Virus record (IMG/VR): IMGVR_UViG_3300035698_017437
Span: 62,001-126,000 of that record
Strand: one strand, 5' to 3'
DNA from: a virus
DNA length: 64,000 bases
In this document: one piece after another, positions 21,749 to 28,825 of the stretch
How positions within the stretch are numbered: position 1 is the first letter of the stretch
Layout of the letters: each line of letters opens with the position of its first letter
Notes under the pieces: generated by a model
What the model was told of the DNA's origin: nothing
Seen by the model: the letters and a program-made list of their open reading frames with translations, nothing else
The model's database searches: none
Translations under genes and position numbers: made by a program

Positions 21749-22827
21749 GCAAAAGACATACTTCACAAGATTTTCAACAAGCCAATGGACAATATTATTC
21801 CTCTAATACCGGAACTCTCTTATCTGGTTTTGAGAATTTCCTTGATAATATGAATATCATTGAGCCTTTTGCTGGAAATAAAGATCTAATAAACTGGACT
21901 ATTGAAAATTGTGATAATGTTTCTTTTTCAATGTATGATCTATATCCAACTGATGAGTCAATAACAAAAAATGATTCAATAAAATATCCTCCTTATAAGG
22001 ATGAAAATGGTATAATATCAAATCCCCCTTATCTTTCAAAGAACAAAAGTAAAGATAAGGAAGTTTTTGATCAATGGAATCAAAGTGATTTATATAAATG
22101 CCATCTTGCTTCAATAGTTGATAGTAAAATAGAAGGGGGTATTCTAATACTTCCATCAAATTTTATAAGTGAAAGCAGATCAAAAATAAGAGATTTATTT
22201 TTCTCAAAATATAAGATAGAGATGATCAAATATTTCTCTTATCCAGTTTTTGATGATGCAACGACAGGAATTATATCTTTCTCTTTCTCTTTATGGAAGG
22301 AAAAAAATGTTATGATTATTCCTTTTCATTTATATTCCAGCGAAAATGTAGTAAAGGTCAAAGAATATTCTTTGATTAGGAAATATGGCTGGTTAGTAGG
22401 AAAGAATTTCTTTGATTATATTTTAGAAGATGATTATCCTTTGAAATTAGAAATGTTGGAAGAACAACCGCAATCTAATTCAAATATTGTTATCGGTTTA
22501 TTGACAAATGGTAAATATTGTTTGGGAGCCCATTATAACGAAAAGGAAGCAATACGATCTAATGGGAAAGCATTTACAACATATCAAATATTCCTGAATA
22601 ATGACCTTTATTTATCTGAAGACGACCAAAAAGCTATTATAAAAAGATACAATAAGGTATTGAATGGTTTTATTGAAGAATATTCAGGATTATTCCTTGC
22701 CAATTATATGGGAGCAAACCAGAAAATCAAGAGTAGAAAATACTCAAGCCTTTTATTGAGTAGATGTATAAAGGAAATAAAAGGTATATACAAAGAAAAA
22801 AACGATTTATCTGAATTTATGACTTGA
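21745..22827 (+). CDS. N6-adenine DNA methyltransferase
   Basis: 360 residues, TTG start overlapping the stop of the nuclease gene (TTGA). Motif I is IIEPFAGNKDL (about 38-48) for SAM binding and motif IV is SNPPY (92-96), the adenine-N6 signature; ILILPSNFISESRSKIRDLF corresponds to later structural motifs of type II gamma-class enzymes. The C-terminal part is likely the target-recognition domain. As partner of the nuclease it would protect phage DNA at the same site. Confidence 0.8.
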   Translation: MSKRHTSQDFQQANGQYYSSNTGTLLSGFENFLDNMNIIEPFAGNKDLINWTIENCDNVSFSMYDLYPTDESITKNDSIKYPPYKDENGIISNPPYLSKNKSKDKEVFDQWNQSDLYKCHLASIVDSKIEGGILILPSNFISESRSKIRDLFFSKYKIEMIKYFSYPVFDDATTGIISFSFSLWKEKNVMIIPFHLYSSENVVKVKEYSLIRKYGWLVGKNFFDYILEDDYPLKLEMLEEQPQSNSNIVIGLLTNGKYCLGAHYNEKEAIRSNGKAFTTYQIFLNNDLYLSEDDQKAIIKRYNKVLNGFIEEYSGLFLANYMGANQKIKSRKYSSLLLSRCIKEIKGIYKEKNDLSEFMT

Positions 22828-22852
22828 CTTCTGATTCTATACATGGTATAAT
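22824..22852 (+). promoter_or_regulatory. early sigma70 promoter
   Basis: TTGACT 22824-22829 overlapping the methyltransferase stop, 17-bp spacer, -10 TATAAT 22847-22852. Flanks TTCTGATTCT and AGAATGAGAA are complementary except one position. Confidence 0.87.
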
Positions 22853-22899
22853 AGTATATACAGAATGAGAAAGATACATAATTCAAAGTGGAGAAACCC

Positions 22900-23271
22900 A
22901 TGAGACTTTCAAAAACAAGTGATTATATTGAGATTGATGAAAATGAAGATGTTGAAATTCTGTTCCTTTCAGATGAAGAATGGCAATCAAGTTTGAGTAA
23001 TAAATCTGCTTTAGCTTCTGTAAAGGATGAGGTTGCCTTTGCTGTAATGTCTGAGGAAATAAAATATTCAAGAATATTCGTCAATATAGATAAAGTTTAT
23101 GGAGTAGATTATGAGGTTGTTATTGCCCATGAATATTCACATATTCTTTTTCATGAAGTAGATGAAGAGAAAACAGATAGAAATTGTTTTCAATTTCTGG
23201 TAGAGAGTGAAATTGGTTGGTTGAAAAGTCAATGGGAAATCCGTCATGGACATAAATTTGAGGAGATTTAG
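22900..23271 (+). CDS. HExxH-type putative zinc metalloprotein
   Basis: 123 residues, start at 22900 after GGAGAAA. Contains AHEYSHILFHE, a standard HExxH zinc-peptidase motif, followed by DRNCFQFL, which may supply the third ligand. Small size suggests a minimal IrrE/SprT-like metalloprotease, perhaps cleaving a host regulator. A similar-sized HExxH protein occurs at 53747. Activity is inferred from the motif only. Confidence 0.6.
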   Translation: MRLSKTSDYIEIDENEDVEILFLSDEEWQSSLSNKSALASVKDEVAFAVMSEEIKYSRIFVNIDKVYGVDYEVVIAHEYSHILFHEVDEEKTDRNCFQFLVESEIGWLKSQWEIRHGHKFEEI

Positions 23272-23272
23272 A

Positions 23273-23476
23273 ATGTTTGAAAAAGAACCTAAAGGATCAA
23301 TGTTTTTCTATTCTGGAAACACAAACAGAAAAAATAATGAGAATTGGTTCCAGTTCTCAGGAATTTACCAATTACAGGAAAAAAGGAAAATTGAAGATGT
23401 TTTCTGTGACATAATCAAACTCAAAGAAGATGAACTGAAAGAACAAGTTGTCCTCACAAGCATGAATAAAATATAA
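23273..23476 (+). CDS. unknown small protein
   Basis: 67 residues, begins one base after the metalloprotein stop, ribosome site GAGGAG within the upstream gene. Short beta-hairpin followed by a charged helix. Function unknown. Confidence 0.5.
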   Translation: MFEKEPKGSMFFYSGNTNRKNNENWFQFSGIYQLQEKRKIEDVFCDIIKLKEDELKEQVVLTSMNKI

Positions 23477-23499
23477 TAATATCTTTGGAGGATATTAAG

Positions 23500-24141
23500 A
23501 TGAGTGAAATTTCAATTACAAGAGCTTTAGTGAAAATCAAAACCCTTCGGTCTAAGATAGAAAAAGGATCAAAGGCAATGGCAGTTTGTTCAGGATATCA
23601 AATTCAGGGACAACCAATTATTACAAGAGCTGGTCAAGTAAAAAATGCTGATATTCTTCAAACAGATATTAGTAAACGATGGCAAGCTGTGAATGATTTG
23701 ATGGATCTATATATCAAAATTCGAGAGGAGATCCAGAAATCTAATGCCGTTACTTTAGTTACAGTTGGAAAAAATAAAATGACCGTAGCAAAAGCCATTT
23801 TCATGAAAGAATTAATCTCGGATGAACGAGTTCCCCTTGCCTCTGTTGTTCTGAAAGATATCAATAACTCTAAACTACTGGTTCAGAAAAGGATAGAGGA
23901 TAATGATGAACGACTAACCGAACTTATCAAAAGCTCATTTCAAGGGAAATCAACTAAAATCTCTGATTCTGAATTTGAAGCAATTGCCAAACCTTTCAAT
24001 AAGAATAACAAAGTTGAATTCATTGATCCTTTTGGTATGGAAACAAAAATTGAAAAGGTTATTAATCAAAATGAAGAATTCCTTGAGGATATTGATGTTG
24101 TGTTAAGTGAATCTAACGCAAAAACAACGATTGAAATATAA
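23500..24141 (+). CDS. conserved helical protein, unknown
   Basis: 213 residues, start at 23500 with TTGGAGGA ahead. The opening ISITRALVKIKTLRSKIEKG recalls the DIP1984/septicolysin-like family of helical proteins, but this is a low-level impression. No enzymatic motif. It is the last coding gene before the second RNA cluster. Confidence 0.55.
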   Translation: MSEISITRALVKIKTLRSKIEKGSKAMAVCSGYQIQGQPIITRAGQVKNADILQTDISKRWQAVNDLMDLYIKIREEIQKSNAVTLVTVGKNKMTVAKAIFMKELISDERVPLASVVLKDINNSKLLVQKRIEDNDERLTELIKSSFQGKSTKISDSEFEAIAKPFNKNNKVEFIDPFGMETKIEKVINQNEEFLEDIDVVLSESNAKTTIEI

Positions 24142-24161
24142 GGGGAGTCATATCTAACAGA

Positions 24162-24169
24162 TATAAATA
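24162..24169 (+). promoter_or_regulatory. late promoter box TATAAATA before an RNA gene
   Basis: Exact late box 13-20 bases before the first paired base of the RNA candidate at 24175; no protein start follows. Confidence 0.55.
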
Positions 24170-24174
24170 AGTAC

Positions 24175-24484
24175 ATAAAGTATTATATTGAAACTGACTA
24201 AAAAGATATTCTCCTCAAATTGGAATAAGAGGTTAACATAAATTCCGCAACTAATTGCCTCAAACGCAATCTATTGATACAGCCTATAAAGCTGAACCGT
24301 TTCTGTAAAGTTTACAAAATCAAAAGATTAATGTTCAACAATTAGCGAGAAAAGTTTATACAATTACACCAAGAAAAATTAGAGAATAAAGATTGATTGA
24401 ATCTTGTGTATGGGTTTAGTAGGAAATTAGAATATCACGTCCTCAGTCAGTACCATCAAGCTGATAGAATACTTTACTTTTTAT
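24175..24484 (+). ncRNA. candidate structured RNA 4 (about 310 nt)
   Basis: The stretch 24142-24484 has no gene. Its ends pair: AAAGTATT 24177-24184 with AATACTTT 24468-24475, and ACTGACT 24193-24199 with AGTCAGT 24445-24451. Internal hairpins include CCTC/GAGG, ATTGC/GCAAT and AAGATT/AATCTT. It lies exactly between a late box and tRNA-Leu, so its 3' end would be made by RNase P. Unknown class. Confidence 0.55.
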
Positions 24485-24561
24485 GGCGCAATAGCCCAAT
24501 TGGCAGAGGCAATGGTTTTAGAAATCATGTGTTGTAGGTTCAACTCCTACTTGCGCTACCA
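24485..24561 (+). tRNA. tRNA-Leu (TAG), class I shape
   Basis: Acceptor GGCGCAA/TTGCGCT, loop TTTAGAA with TAG on ATGGT/ATCAT, variable loop of only five bases, T-arm GTAGG/CCTAC, A73, encoded CCA. Reads CUA. Like the TAA tRNA it lacks the long arm of normal Leu tRNAs. Confidence 0.82.
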
Positions 24562-24577
24562 TAAATTATAAATAAGA

Positions 24578-24652
24578 GCGTTCTTAGTATAAAGGTTATT
24601 ATTCTTGGCTTCCACCCAGGAGATGAGGTTTCGAGATCCTCAGAACGCTCCA
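24578..24652 (+). tRNA. tRNA-Gly (TCC)
   Basis: Acceptor GCGTTCT/AGAACGC, discriminator T, loop CTTCCAC with TCC on CTTGG/CCAGG, encoded CCA. Overall form resembles the tRNA-Gly of T4, including the TCCA end. T-arm has one mismatch. Confidence 0.88.
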
Positions 24653-24664
24653 ATAGTTTTATGT

Positions 24665-24730
24665 TCCTCAGGAGGCAGAGTCGATGACTTAATCATATTG
24701 TCGGAGATTCGAATCCTTCCTGAGGAACCA
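24665..24730 (+). pseudogene. shortened tRNA-like element
   Basis: Acceptor TCCTCAG/CTGAGGA, A73 and encoded CCA are perfect, but only 66 bases long: the D-arm is reduced to 11 bases and the T-stem has mismatches. A loop CTTAATC (TAA) can be drawn. Either decaying or a minimal D-arm-less tRNA. Confidence 0.5.
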
Positions 24731-24738
24731 AATTTTAT

Positions 24739-24814
24739 AGCGGGATAGAGCAGTTGGTAGCTTGCCAGCCTCATAAGCTGGAGGTCGGGAGTTCGAATCT
24801 CCCTCCCGCCACCA
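24739..24814 (+). tRNA. initiator-type tRNA-fMet (CAT)
   Basis: First acceptor pair is mismatched (A1-C72), and the GAGCAG...GGTAGCT D-arm is like bacterial initiator tRNA. Loop CTCATAA on CCAGC/GCTGG, T-arm GGGAG/CTCCC, A73, encoded CCA. Confidence 0.85.
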
Positions 24815-24837
24815 AATTTTTATTCATAGGATACATT

Positions 24838-24999
24838 ATGAAAGAAGAAAAGACAGTGAATAAAGAAAAGAAGCCTTATACCTCTCCTAAACTTGTTATC
24901 TTTGGTTCTGTCACAGAACTAACTCAAGGTACAGGTGGATCATGTTATCCTCCTCAACCTCCTGGCTCTCCAGGTATGCCTTGGGATCCTTGCTCCTAA
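24838..24999 (+). CDS. RiPP precursor-like peptide with lasso-type leader
   Basis: 53 residues. KKPYTSPKLVIFGSVTELTQ matches the leader pattern Y-x2-P-x-L-x3-G-x4-LT that is bound by RRE domains in lasso-peptide and related RiPP precursors. The putative core GTGGSCYPPQPPGSPGMPWDPCS is rich in Gly and Pro with two cysteines; it lacks an Asp/Glu at ring position 7-9, so it is not a standard lasso core. No maturation enzymes are in this window. It begins 23 bases after tRNA-fMet with AGGA upstream. Could hijack or jam a host RiPP enzyme, or simply use the host pathway. Confidence 0.6.
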   Translation: MKEEKTVNKEKKPYTSPKLVIFGSVTELTQGTGGSCYPPQPPGSPGMPWDPCS

Positions 25000-25056
25000 A
25001 TGAAATAAAGTGTATAGCGTAAATGAGAATACCTAATTCAAAATGGAGAATCCAAA

Positions 25057-25662
25057 ATGAAATATTCAGTAACTAAAAATGGCGAAGCTTTATCTACTAA
25101 ACTTTATTCCTTTGATGAAAAAACCAGAACATTTTCTTCAAACGAGGAAGGTCTTGTTTTGGATTTCCATACTTTACATTGCGTTACATTCAATACAGGA
25201 TCATCTTGTACATTCAATACAGGATCATCTTGTACATTCACTACAGGATCATCTTGTACATTCACTACAGAATATAATTGTACATTCAATATAGGATCAT
25301 ATTGTACATTCAACTGTGGATCAGATTGTACATTCAAAACTGGATCATTTTGTACTTTCAAAACTGGAATATATTGTACATTCAATACAGGATCATCTTG
25401 TACATTCAATACAGGATCATCTTGTACATTCAATACAGAATATGATTGTACATTCAATACAGGAGCACATTGTATATTCAATACAGGATCCGATAGTGTA
25501 TTCCTTACAGAATATGATTGTACATTCCTTACTGGGTCTAACGGTGTGATTGTCCGTAGAGATATTTTAGAAGTTATTCATCTAGAAGCGGATGTACCAA
25601 TTGTACTGAATGGATATGAAGAAATGGGATACAAAGAGGTAAAGCAGTCAAAAATGAAATAA
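25057..25662 (+). CDS. octapeptide-repeat (CTFNTGSS) protein, copy 1
   Basis: 201 residues. After an N-terminal domain (MKYSVTKNGEALSTKLYSFDEKT..., 1-43) come about 15 tandem eight-residue repeats of the form C-T-F-N-T-G-S-x, then a short C-terminal domain (NGVIVRRDILEVI...). Regular short repeats with aromatic and Cys ladders suggest a beta-solenoid. It starts after the standard leader TTCAAAATGGAGA but the usual -10 is missing upstream. A paralogue is at 39718. Of a type I have seen in other phages; role unknown, possibly binding or mimicry. Confidence 0.7.
   Translation: MKYSVTKNGEALSTKLYSFDEKTRTFSSNEEGLVLDFHTLHCVTFNTGSSCTFNTGSSCTFTTGSSCTFTTEYNCTFNIGSYCTFNCGSDCTFKTGSFCTFKTGIYCTFNTGSSCTFNTGSSCTFNTEYDCTFNTGAHCIFNTGSDSVFLTEYDCTFLTGSNGVIVRRDILEVIHLEADVPIVLNGYEEMGYKEVKQSKMK
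25187..25550 (+). repeat. 24-bp tandem repeats encoding octapeptides
   Basis: About 15 units of roughly ACATTCAATACAGGATCATC plus four bases, with some adjacent units identical, pointing to recent unit duplication. Wholly inside the coding frame. Confidence 0.85.
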
Positions 25663-25676
25663 ATTGTATTTTAGTG

Positions 25677-25724
25677 TTGACTTCTCATTCTATACATGTT
25701 ATAATTACATATACCGAATGAGAA
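25677..25724 (+). promoter_or_regulatory. early sigma70 promoter with 9-bp dyad
   Basis: TTGACT 25677-25682, 17-bp spacer, extended -10 TATAAT 25700-25705. Arms TTCTCATTC 25682-25690 and GAATGAGAA 25716-25724. Confidence 0.9.
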
Positions 25725-25750
25725 ATACCTAATTCAAAATGGAGATCAAA

Positions 25751-26074
25751 ATGAGCAATTCAATTACAGTAGAACATCCTTCCTTCCGACAATGGTTTTC
25801 CGATTGTCAACTCATGTGTGACAAATATAACGCAAAGCAATTTCCCAACCTTGTAAAAAACAATGAAATTCCTGACCTTATAATTTCAAATAGGGGCCGA
25901 AAATATATCAAAATAATTCTTAGCAATTCTGTATGGGCTTTCATCAACAAAGAAAACGGTGATATTTTGAAACCTGCTTCTTGGAAAGCTCCTGCCAAAA
26001 TAGCCAGGGGAAATATATTTGATGAATATAAAGGAATGAAATCAATGAGTCCTTATGGACCAGCTTATCTTTAG
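25751..26074 (+). CDS. unknown protein
   Basis: 107 residues from the ATG after GGAGATCAAA. Compact alpha/beta appearance (KYIKIILSNSVWAFINKENGDILKPASWKAPA); that segment resembles small phage proteins that carry a conserved WKAPA-like motif. Function unknown. Confidence 0.6.
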   Translation: MSNSITVEHPSFRQWFSDCQLMCDKYNAKQFPNLVKNNEIPDLIISNRGRKYIKIILSNSVWAFINKENGDILKPASWKAPAKIARGNIFDEYKGMKSMSPYGPAYL

Positions 26075-26085
26075 GAGAGAAATAT

Positions 26086-26361
26086 ATGTTAGGTGTAATA
26101 TTTCCAAACGGAAGAAAATTCAAACTTGAAGTAGCTGAGTATGATATAGCCACTCATAGATCTATTATGAGATTTTCTAATATTGTTATTGAAGAGAAAA
26201 CAGGAAAGGTTATAAAAGATAGGTATCACAATTATATTGAAAATTATCATAATAGTTGGTGTATAAAGAATTGGCCTAATTTGGAGGATGTTTTAGATTT
26301 ATCAAATAAAAACATCTTTGAAAATGTGGACAGTAGCTTAATGATGTTGGCAATATACTAA
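26086..26361 (+). CDS. unknown protein
   Basis: 91 residues, beta-rich start (VIFPNGRKFKLEVAEYD). Second gene in the operon, GGAGAGA site. No family recognised. Confidence 0.5.
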   Translation: MLGVIFPNGRKFKLEVAEYDIATHRSIMRFSNIVIEEKTGKVIKDRYHNYIENYHNSWCIKNWPNLEDVLDLSNKNIFENVDSSLMMLAIY

Positions 26362-26394
26362 CAAACGTAATTCAATAATAGCTGGAGAGAAGCA

Positions 26395-26562
26395 ATGGAA
26401 GATAGAAAAGAGATCCTCTTGAAAGCATCCTATGATATTCTCAAGAAATGTAGTGAGGGAATGTATGTTTTTGAAGCTACAGCCAAATGGGATGAGGCTA
26501 CATATGATGGATATTGTCTCATGGAAGATATTAAGGATGAACTCAACTTGGAAGATGAATAA
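26395..26562 (+). CDS. unknown acidic small protein
   Basis: 55 residues, helical and acidic. GGAGAG upstream; its TAA overlaps the next ATG (TAATG). Confidence 0.5.
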   Translation: MEDRKEILLKASYDILKKCSEGMYVFEATAKWDEATYDGYCLMEDIKDELNLEDE

Positions 26563-27224
26563 TGAAAATGAAAAAGAAACTTGTTTATATTTCTAGTAGA
26601 TATCTCAACGGAAATCAGGCTGAAAATGTAGCTATCCAATTAGATATAGCACATAAGATTATGGATCTAGGTGGTATTCCAATTGTTCCTCATTTACATC
26701 ATTTCCTTCATATCCATAAACAACGTCCTTATGAAGAATGGACGGAAATGATGTTGAGATATATAGATACTGCTGATTGTGTATTTCATGTTCCATGTAT
26801 ATCCTCAAGAGTTGATAAAGAGATTTCTTATGCTAGAAAAAAGGATATTATGGTTTTTCATGATATCCTGTACCTTGAGCAATTTCTTCAGAGTCGTACA
26901 GGAAGAACGACTAAAATTCTTGAAGATGTCTTGGATATTGCTGATACAACGAAAGATGGTTTTATGTGTTTTTGTTGTAATACTATTGGTCATAGGAATG
27001 TGTTAATCTCTATGGCCAAGAAAATTGCTAGGTCAAAAGGTATCAATTTTCTATTAAAGGAAAATATTCTGAGAATAGGATCAACTATCATAGTTTTCAC
27101 TGTTGAATTGCGGACCTTAGATTCCTTCATTCAGCATGCTATGAGAATACCTAAATTTGGAGTTTGGAAGGATCATTGTAACATGTATGATTGGTTACCT
27201 CAGAATGGATGGATAGATAAATAA
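26562..27224 (+). CDS. DUF4406 / deoxyribosyltransferase-like protein
   Basis: 220 residues. The N-terminal ~110 residues (VYISSRYLNGNQAENVAIQL..., GGIPIVPHLHHFLHI, WTEMMLRYIDTADCVF) follow the DUF4406 pattern, a Rossmann-like fold related to nucleoside 2-deoxyribosyltransferases. The C-terminal half has cysteines (FMCFCCN) and an uncharacterised domain. Might act on nucleosides, ADP-ribose or similar; substrate unknown. Confidence 0.6.
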   Translation: MKMKKKLVYISSRYLNGNQAENVAIQLDIAHKIMDLGGIPIVPHLHHFLHIHKQRPYEEWTEMMLRYIDTADCVFHVPCISSRVDKEISYARKKDIMVFHDILYLEQFLQSRTGRTTKILEDVLDIADTTKDGFMCFCCNTIGHRNVLISMAKKIARSKGINFLLKENILRIGSTIIVFTVELRTLDSFIQHAMRIPKFGVWKDHCNMYDWLPQNGWIDK

Positions 27225-27225
27225 T

Positions 27226-27426
27226 ATGAATACAACTACATTAGTGCAAAAGAAAGCTTTTATCAAAAAGTTATCTGCTCTACTCAAGAGGTCAAAGGTT
27301 ATCATTGAAATTGATGTTGAGGAAAGTCCTACAATTATGGCAGTTTTTGAGGATGGGACAGAAACAGAACTTTTAGGTATATTCAATAACAAAACCCTAG
27401 ATAAATTACTAAAGGACATCAAATGA
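27226..27426 (+). CDS. unknown small protein
   Basis: 66 residues, Lys-rich helix then beta-hairpin (TIMAVFEDGTETELLGIF). Coupled to the next gene by ATGA overlap at 27423. Confidence 0.5.
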   Translation: MNTTTLVQKKAFIKKLSALLKRSKVIIEIDVEESPTIMAVFEDGTETELLGIFNNKTLDKLLKDIK

Positions 27427-27767
27427 AATCATACGACGAAATAAACGAGGAAACTCCTCTTGACAGAGCAATGAAGAATATTGGAGTAAAAGTAATCAAG
27501 AACCCGAAATATAAAAGTACGATGTCTAAAAATGATTATATTCATCATATTCAAGCTTTAGATCAAATTACTTCTACACATAAAGATGCCATTCAAATGG
27601 TCAATGACAAGAAAACTCTTGATGATACCAGTAGAAAATGGATCACTAAAGCAGTAAATGCTATTGAAAAATTAGATTCTAAAGATTCCGCTCCTTTTGA
27701 GAAACTTATGAAAAAATCCTCTGGAATCAATTTCAAAGAGTTTTTGAAACTGACAAAGAAAAAGTGA
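27423..27767 (+). CDS. capsid-targeting-like protein
   Basis: 114 residues beginning MKSYDEINEE, which looks like the T4 capsid-targeting decapeptide with an INE cleavage site. The remaining part is Lys-rich and helical like T4 internal proteins. No enzymatic motif. Packaged internal protein is the inference. Confidence 0.5.
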   Translation: MKSYDEINEETPLDRAMKNIGVKVIKNPKYKSTMSKNDYIHHIQALDQITSTHKDAIQMVNDKKTLDDTSRKWITKAVNAIEKLDSKDSAPFEKLMKKSSGINFKEFLKLTKKK

Positions 27768-27795
27768 CATATCTTCATTTTTATAAAGAAAATGG

Positions 27796-27840
27796 TTGAC
27801 TTCTCATTTCTTATATGTTATAATTGTGTATAAGAAATGA
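27796..27840 (+). promoter_or_regulatory. early sigma70 promoter with 12-bp dyad
   Basis: TTGACT 27796-27801, 17-bp spacer, extended -10 TATAAT 27819-27824. Perfect arms 27804-27815 and 27829-27840, different in sequence from the other promoter dyads. Confidence 0.9.
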
Positions 27841-27870
27841 TAAACACCTAATTCAATATGGAGATTCATT

Positions 27871-28755
27871 ATGGGCGGAAACATTTTCCAAAACACTACA
27901 ACCATCAAAAAAGAAAATATCACTTTCACTGTTGAAGCATATATCCAGGAAATGAGGAAAATGTTTTCTTGGTTTCCTGAAACTTCCCTCCTTGGTTCTG
28001 CTGGCAAAAAAGATATATCTGGCGATATTGATATGGCTGTGGATATGTCTATCCTTCGTTCTAACGCTAGGGATACCTTTGGTAATAGTACCATTCAAAA
28101 AACCTTTGAAGTGCTCAAGAACCGATCAAGAACATCTTCAGATGAACAATTGGAAGACAAAGCAATCCTCCAATTGATGGGAGGGATAATTTCTTCAGAA
28201 AGTAGTATGATAAAAGTCGATGAGAAAAAGATTGGATTGAATTGTCTTTTTTCTTGTTTTCCTATTCATGATGAAAATGGAATCACTGAGGAATGGGTCC
28301 AAGTTGATTGGCTTGTGGGTAATATTGAGTGGTTGAATTTTTCATATTATTCAGATGTATATGATGAGAATGTTCGGGGGCTCCATAGGACACAACTAAT
28401 GTTAGCAACATTCAAAGCTTTTGATCTTTCATTTATTCACGGATCAGGAATCAAAAATAGTAAACATGAATTTCTTGCTTCCACTCCTAGAGAAGCAATT
28501 TATCTTTTGAATGGAGTATCTGGAGCAGAATTCAATCAAGATATTCTCTCAAATTTCTTCCTTCTTTATAATCATATAGAAAAATATCTTTTCACTAAGG
28601 ATATTCAAAAAATCAAAAATATTTATTTGTCTATTTTAGATAAAACTAGATGTGATATTCCAGAATGTCTCCAAGATTATTGGTCCTCACATAAAGAAGA
28701 TCTGAAGTTGACAGGAAAATTTCTCCCTGCTGATTCAAACTTATATCATAATTGA
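27871..28755 (+). CDS. nucleotidyltransferase-like protein 1
   Basis: 294 residues. LLGSAGKKDISGDIDMAVD near residues 40-58 is the polymerase-beta-type GS...DxD active site. A helical C-terminal domain follows. Own promoter. Same general build as the next gene, from which it is separated by another promoter. Inferred to add nucleotides to an RNA or small molecule; target unknown. Confidence 0.7.
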   Translation: MGGNIFQNTTTIKKENITFTVEAYIQEMRKMFSWFPETSLLGSAGKKDISGDIDMAVDMSILRSNARDTFGNSTIQKTFEVLKNRSRTSSDEQLEDKAILQLMGGIISSESSMIKVDEKKIGLNCLFSCFPIHDENGITEEWVQVDWLVGNIEWLNFSYYSDVYDENVRGLHRTQLMLATFKAFDLSFIHGSGIKNSKHEFLASTPREAIYLLNGVSGAEFNQDILSNFFLLYNHIEKYLFTKDIQKIKNIYLSILDKTRCDIPECLQDYWSSHKEDLKLTGKFLPADSNLYHN

Positions 28756-28763
28756 TTTTACTG

Positions 28764-28792
28764 TTGACTTATCATTCTATACATGTTATAAT
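28764..28792 (+). promoter_or_regulatory. early sigma70 promoter
   Basis: TTGACT 28764-28769, 17-bp spacer, extended -10 TATAAT 28787-28792; the downstream dyad arm is deleted here. Confidence 0.88.
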
Positions 28793-28825
28793 AGTATACA
28801 CCTAATTCAAAATGGAGAAAATATT

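Noticed and set aside
24754-24837. Longer version of the RiPP-like peptide starting inside tRNA-fMet
   Set aside because: The extra residues come from the tRNA gene; the ATG at 24838 has its own AGGA.
25104-25481. Reverse-strand open frame with regular DDPVLNVQ repeats
   Set aside because: It is the antisense shadow of the octapeptide-repeat gene; repeats in DNA keep all frames open. No ribosome site.
25187-25550. CRISPR-like array
   Set aside because: Repeats are contiguous 24-mers without unique spacers and lie inside a coding frame.
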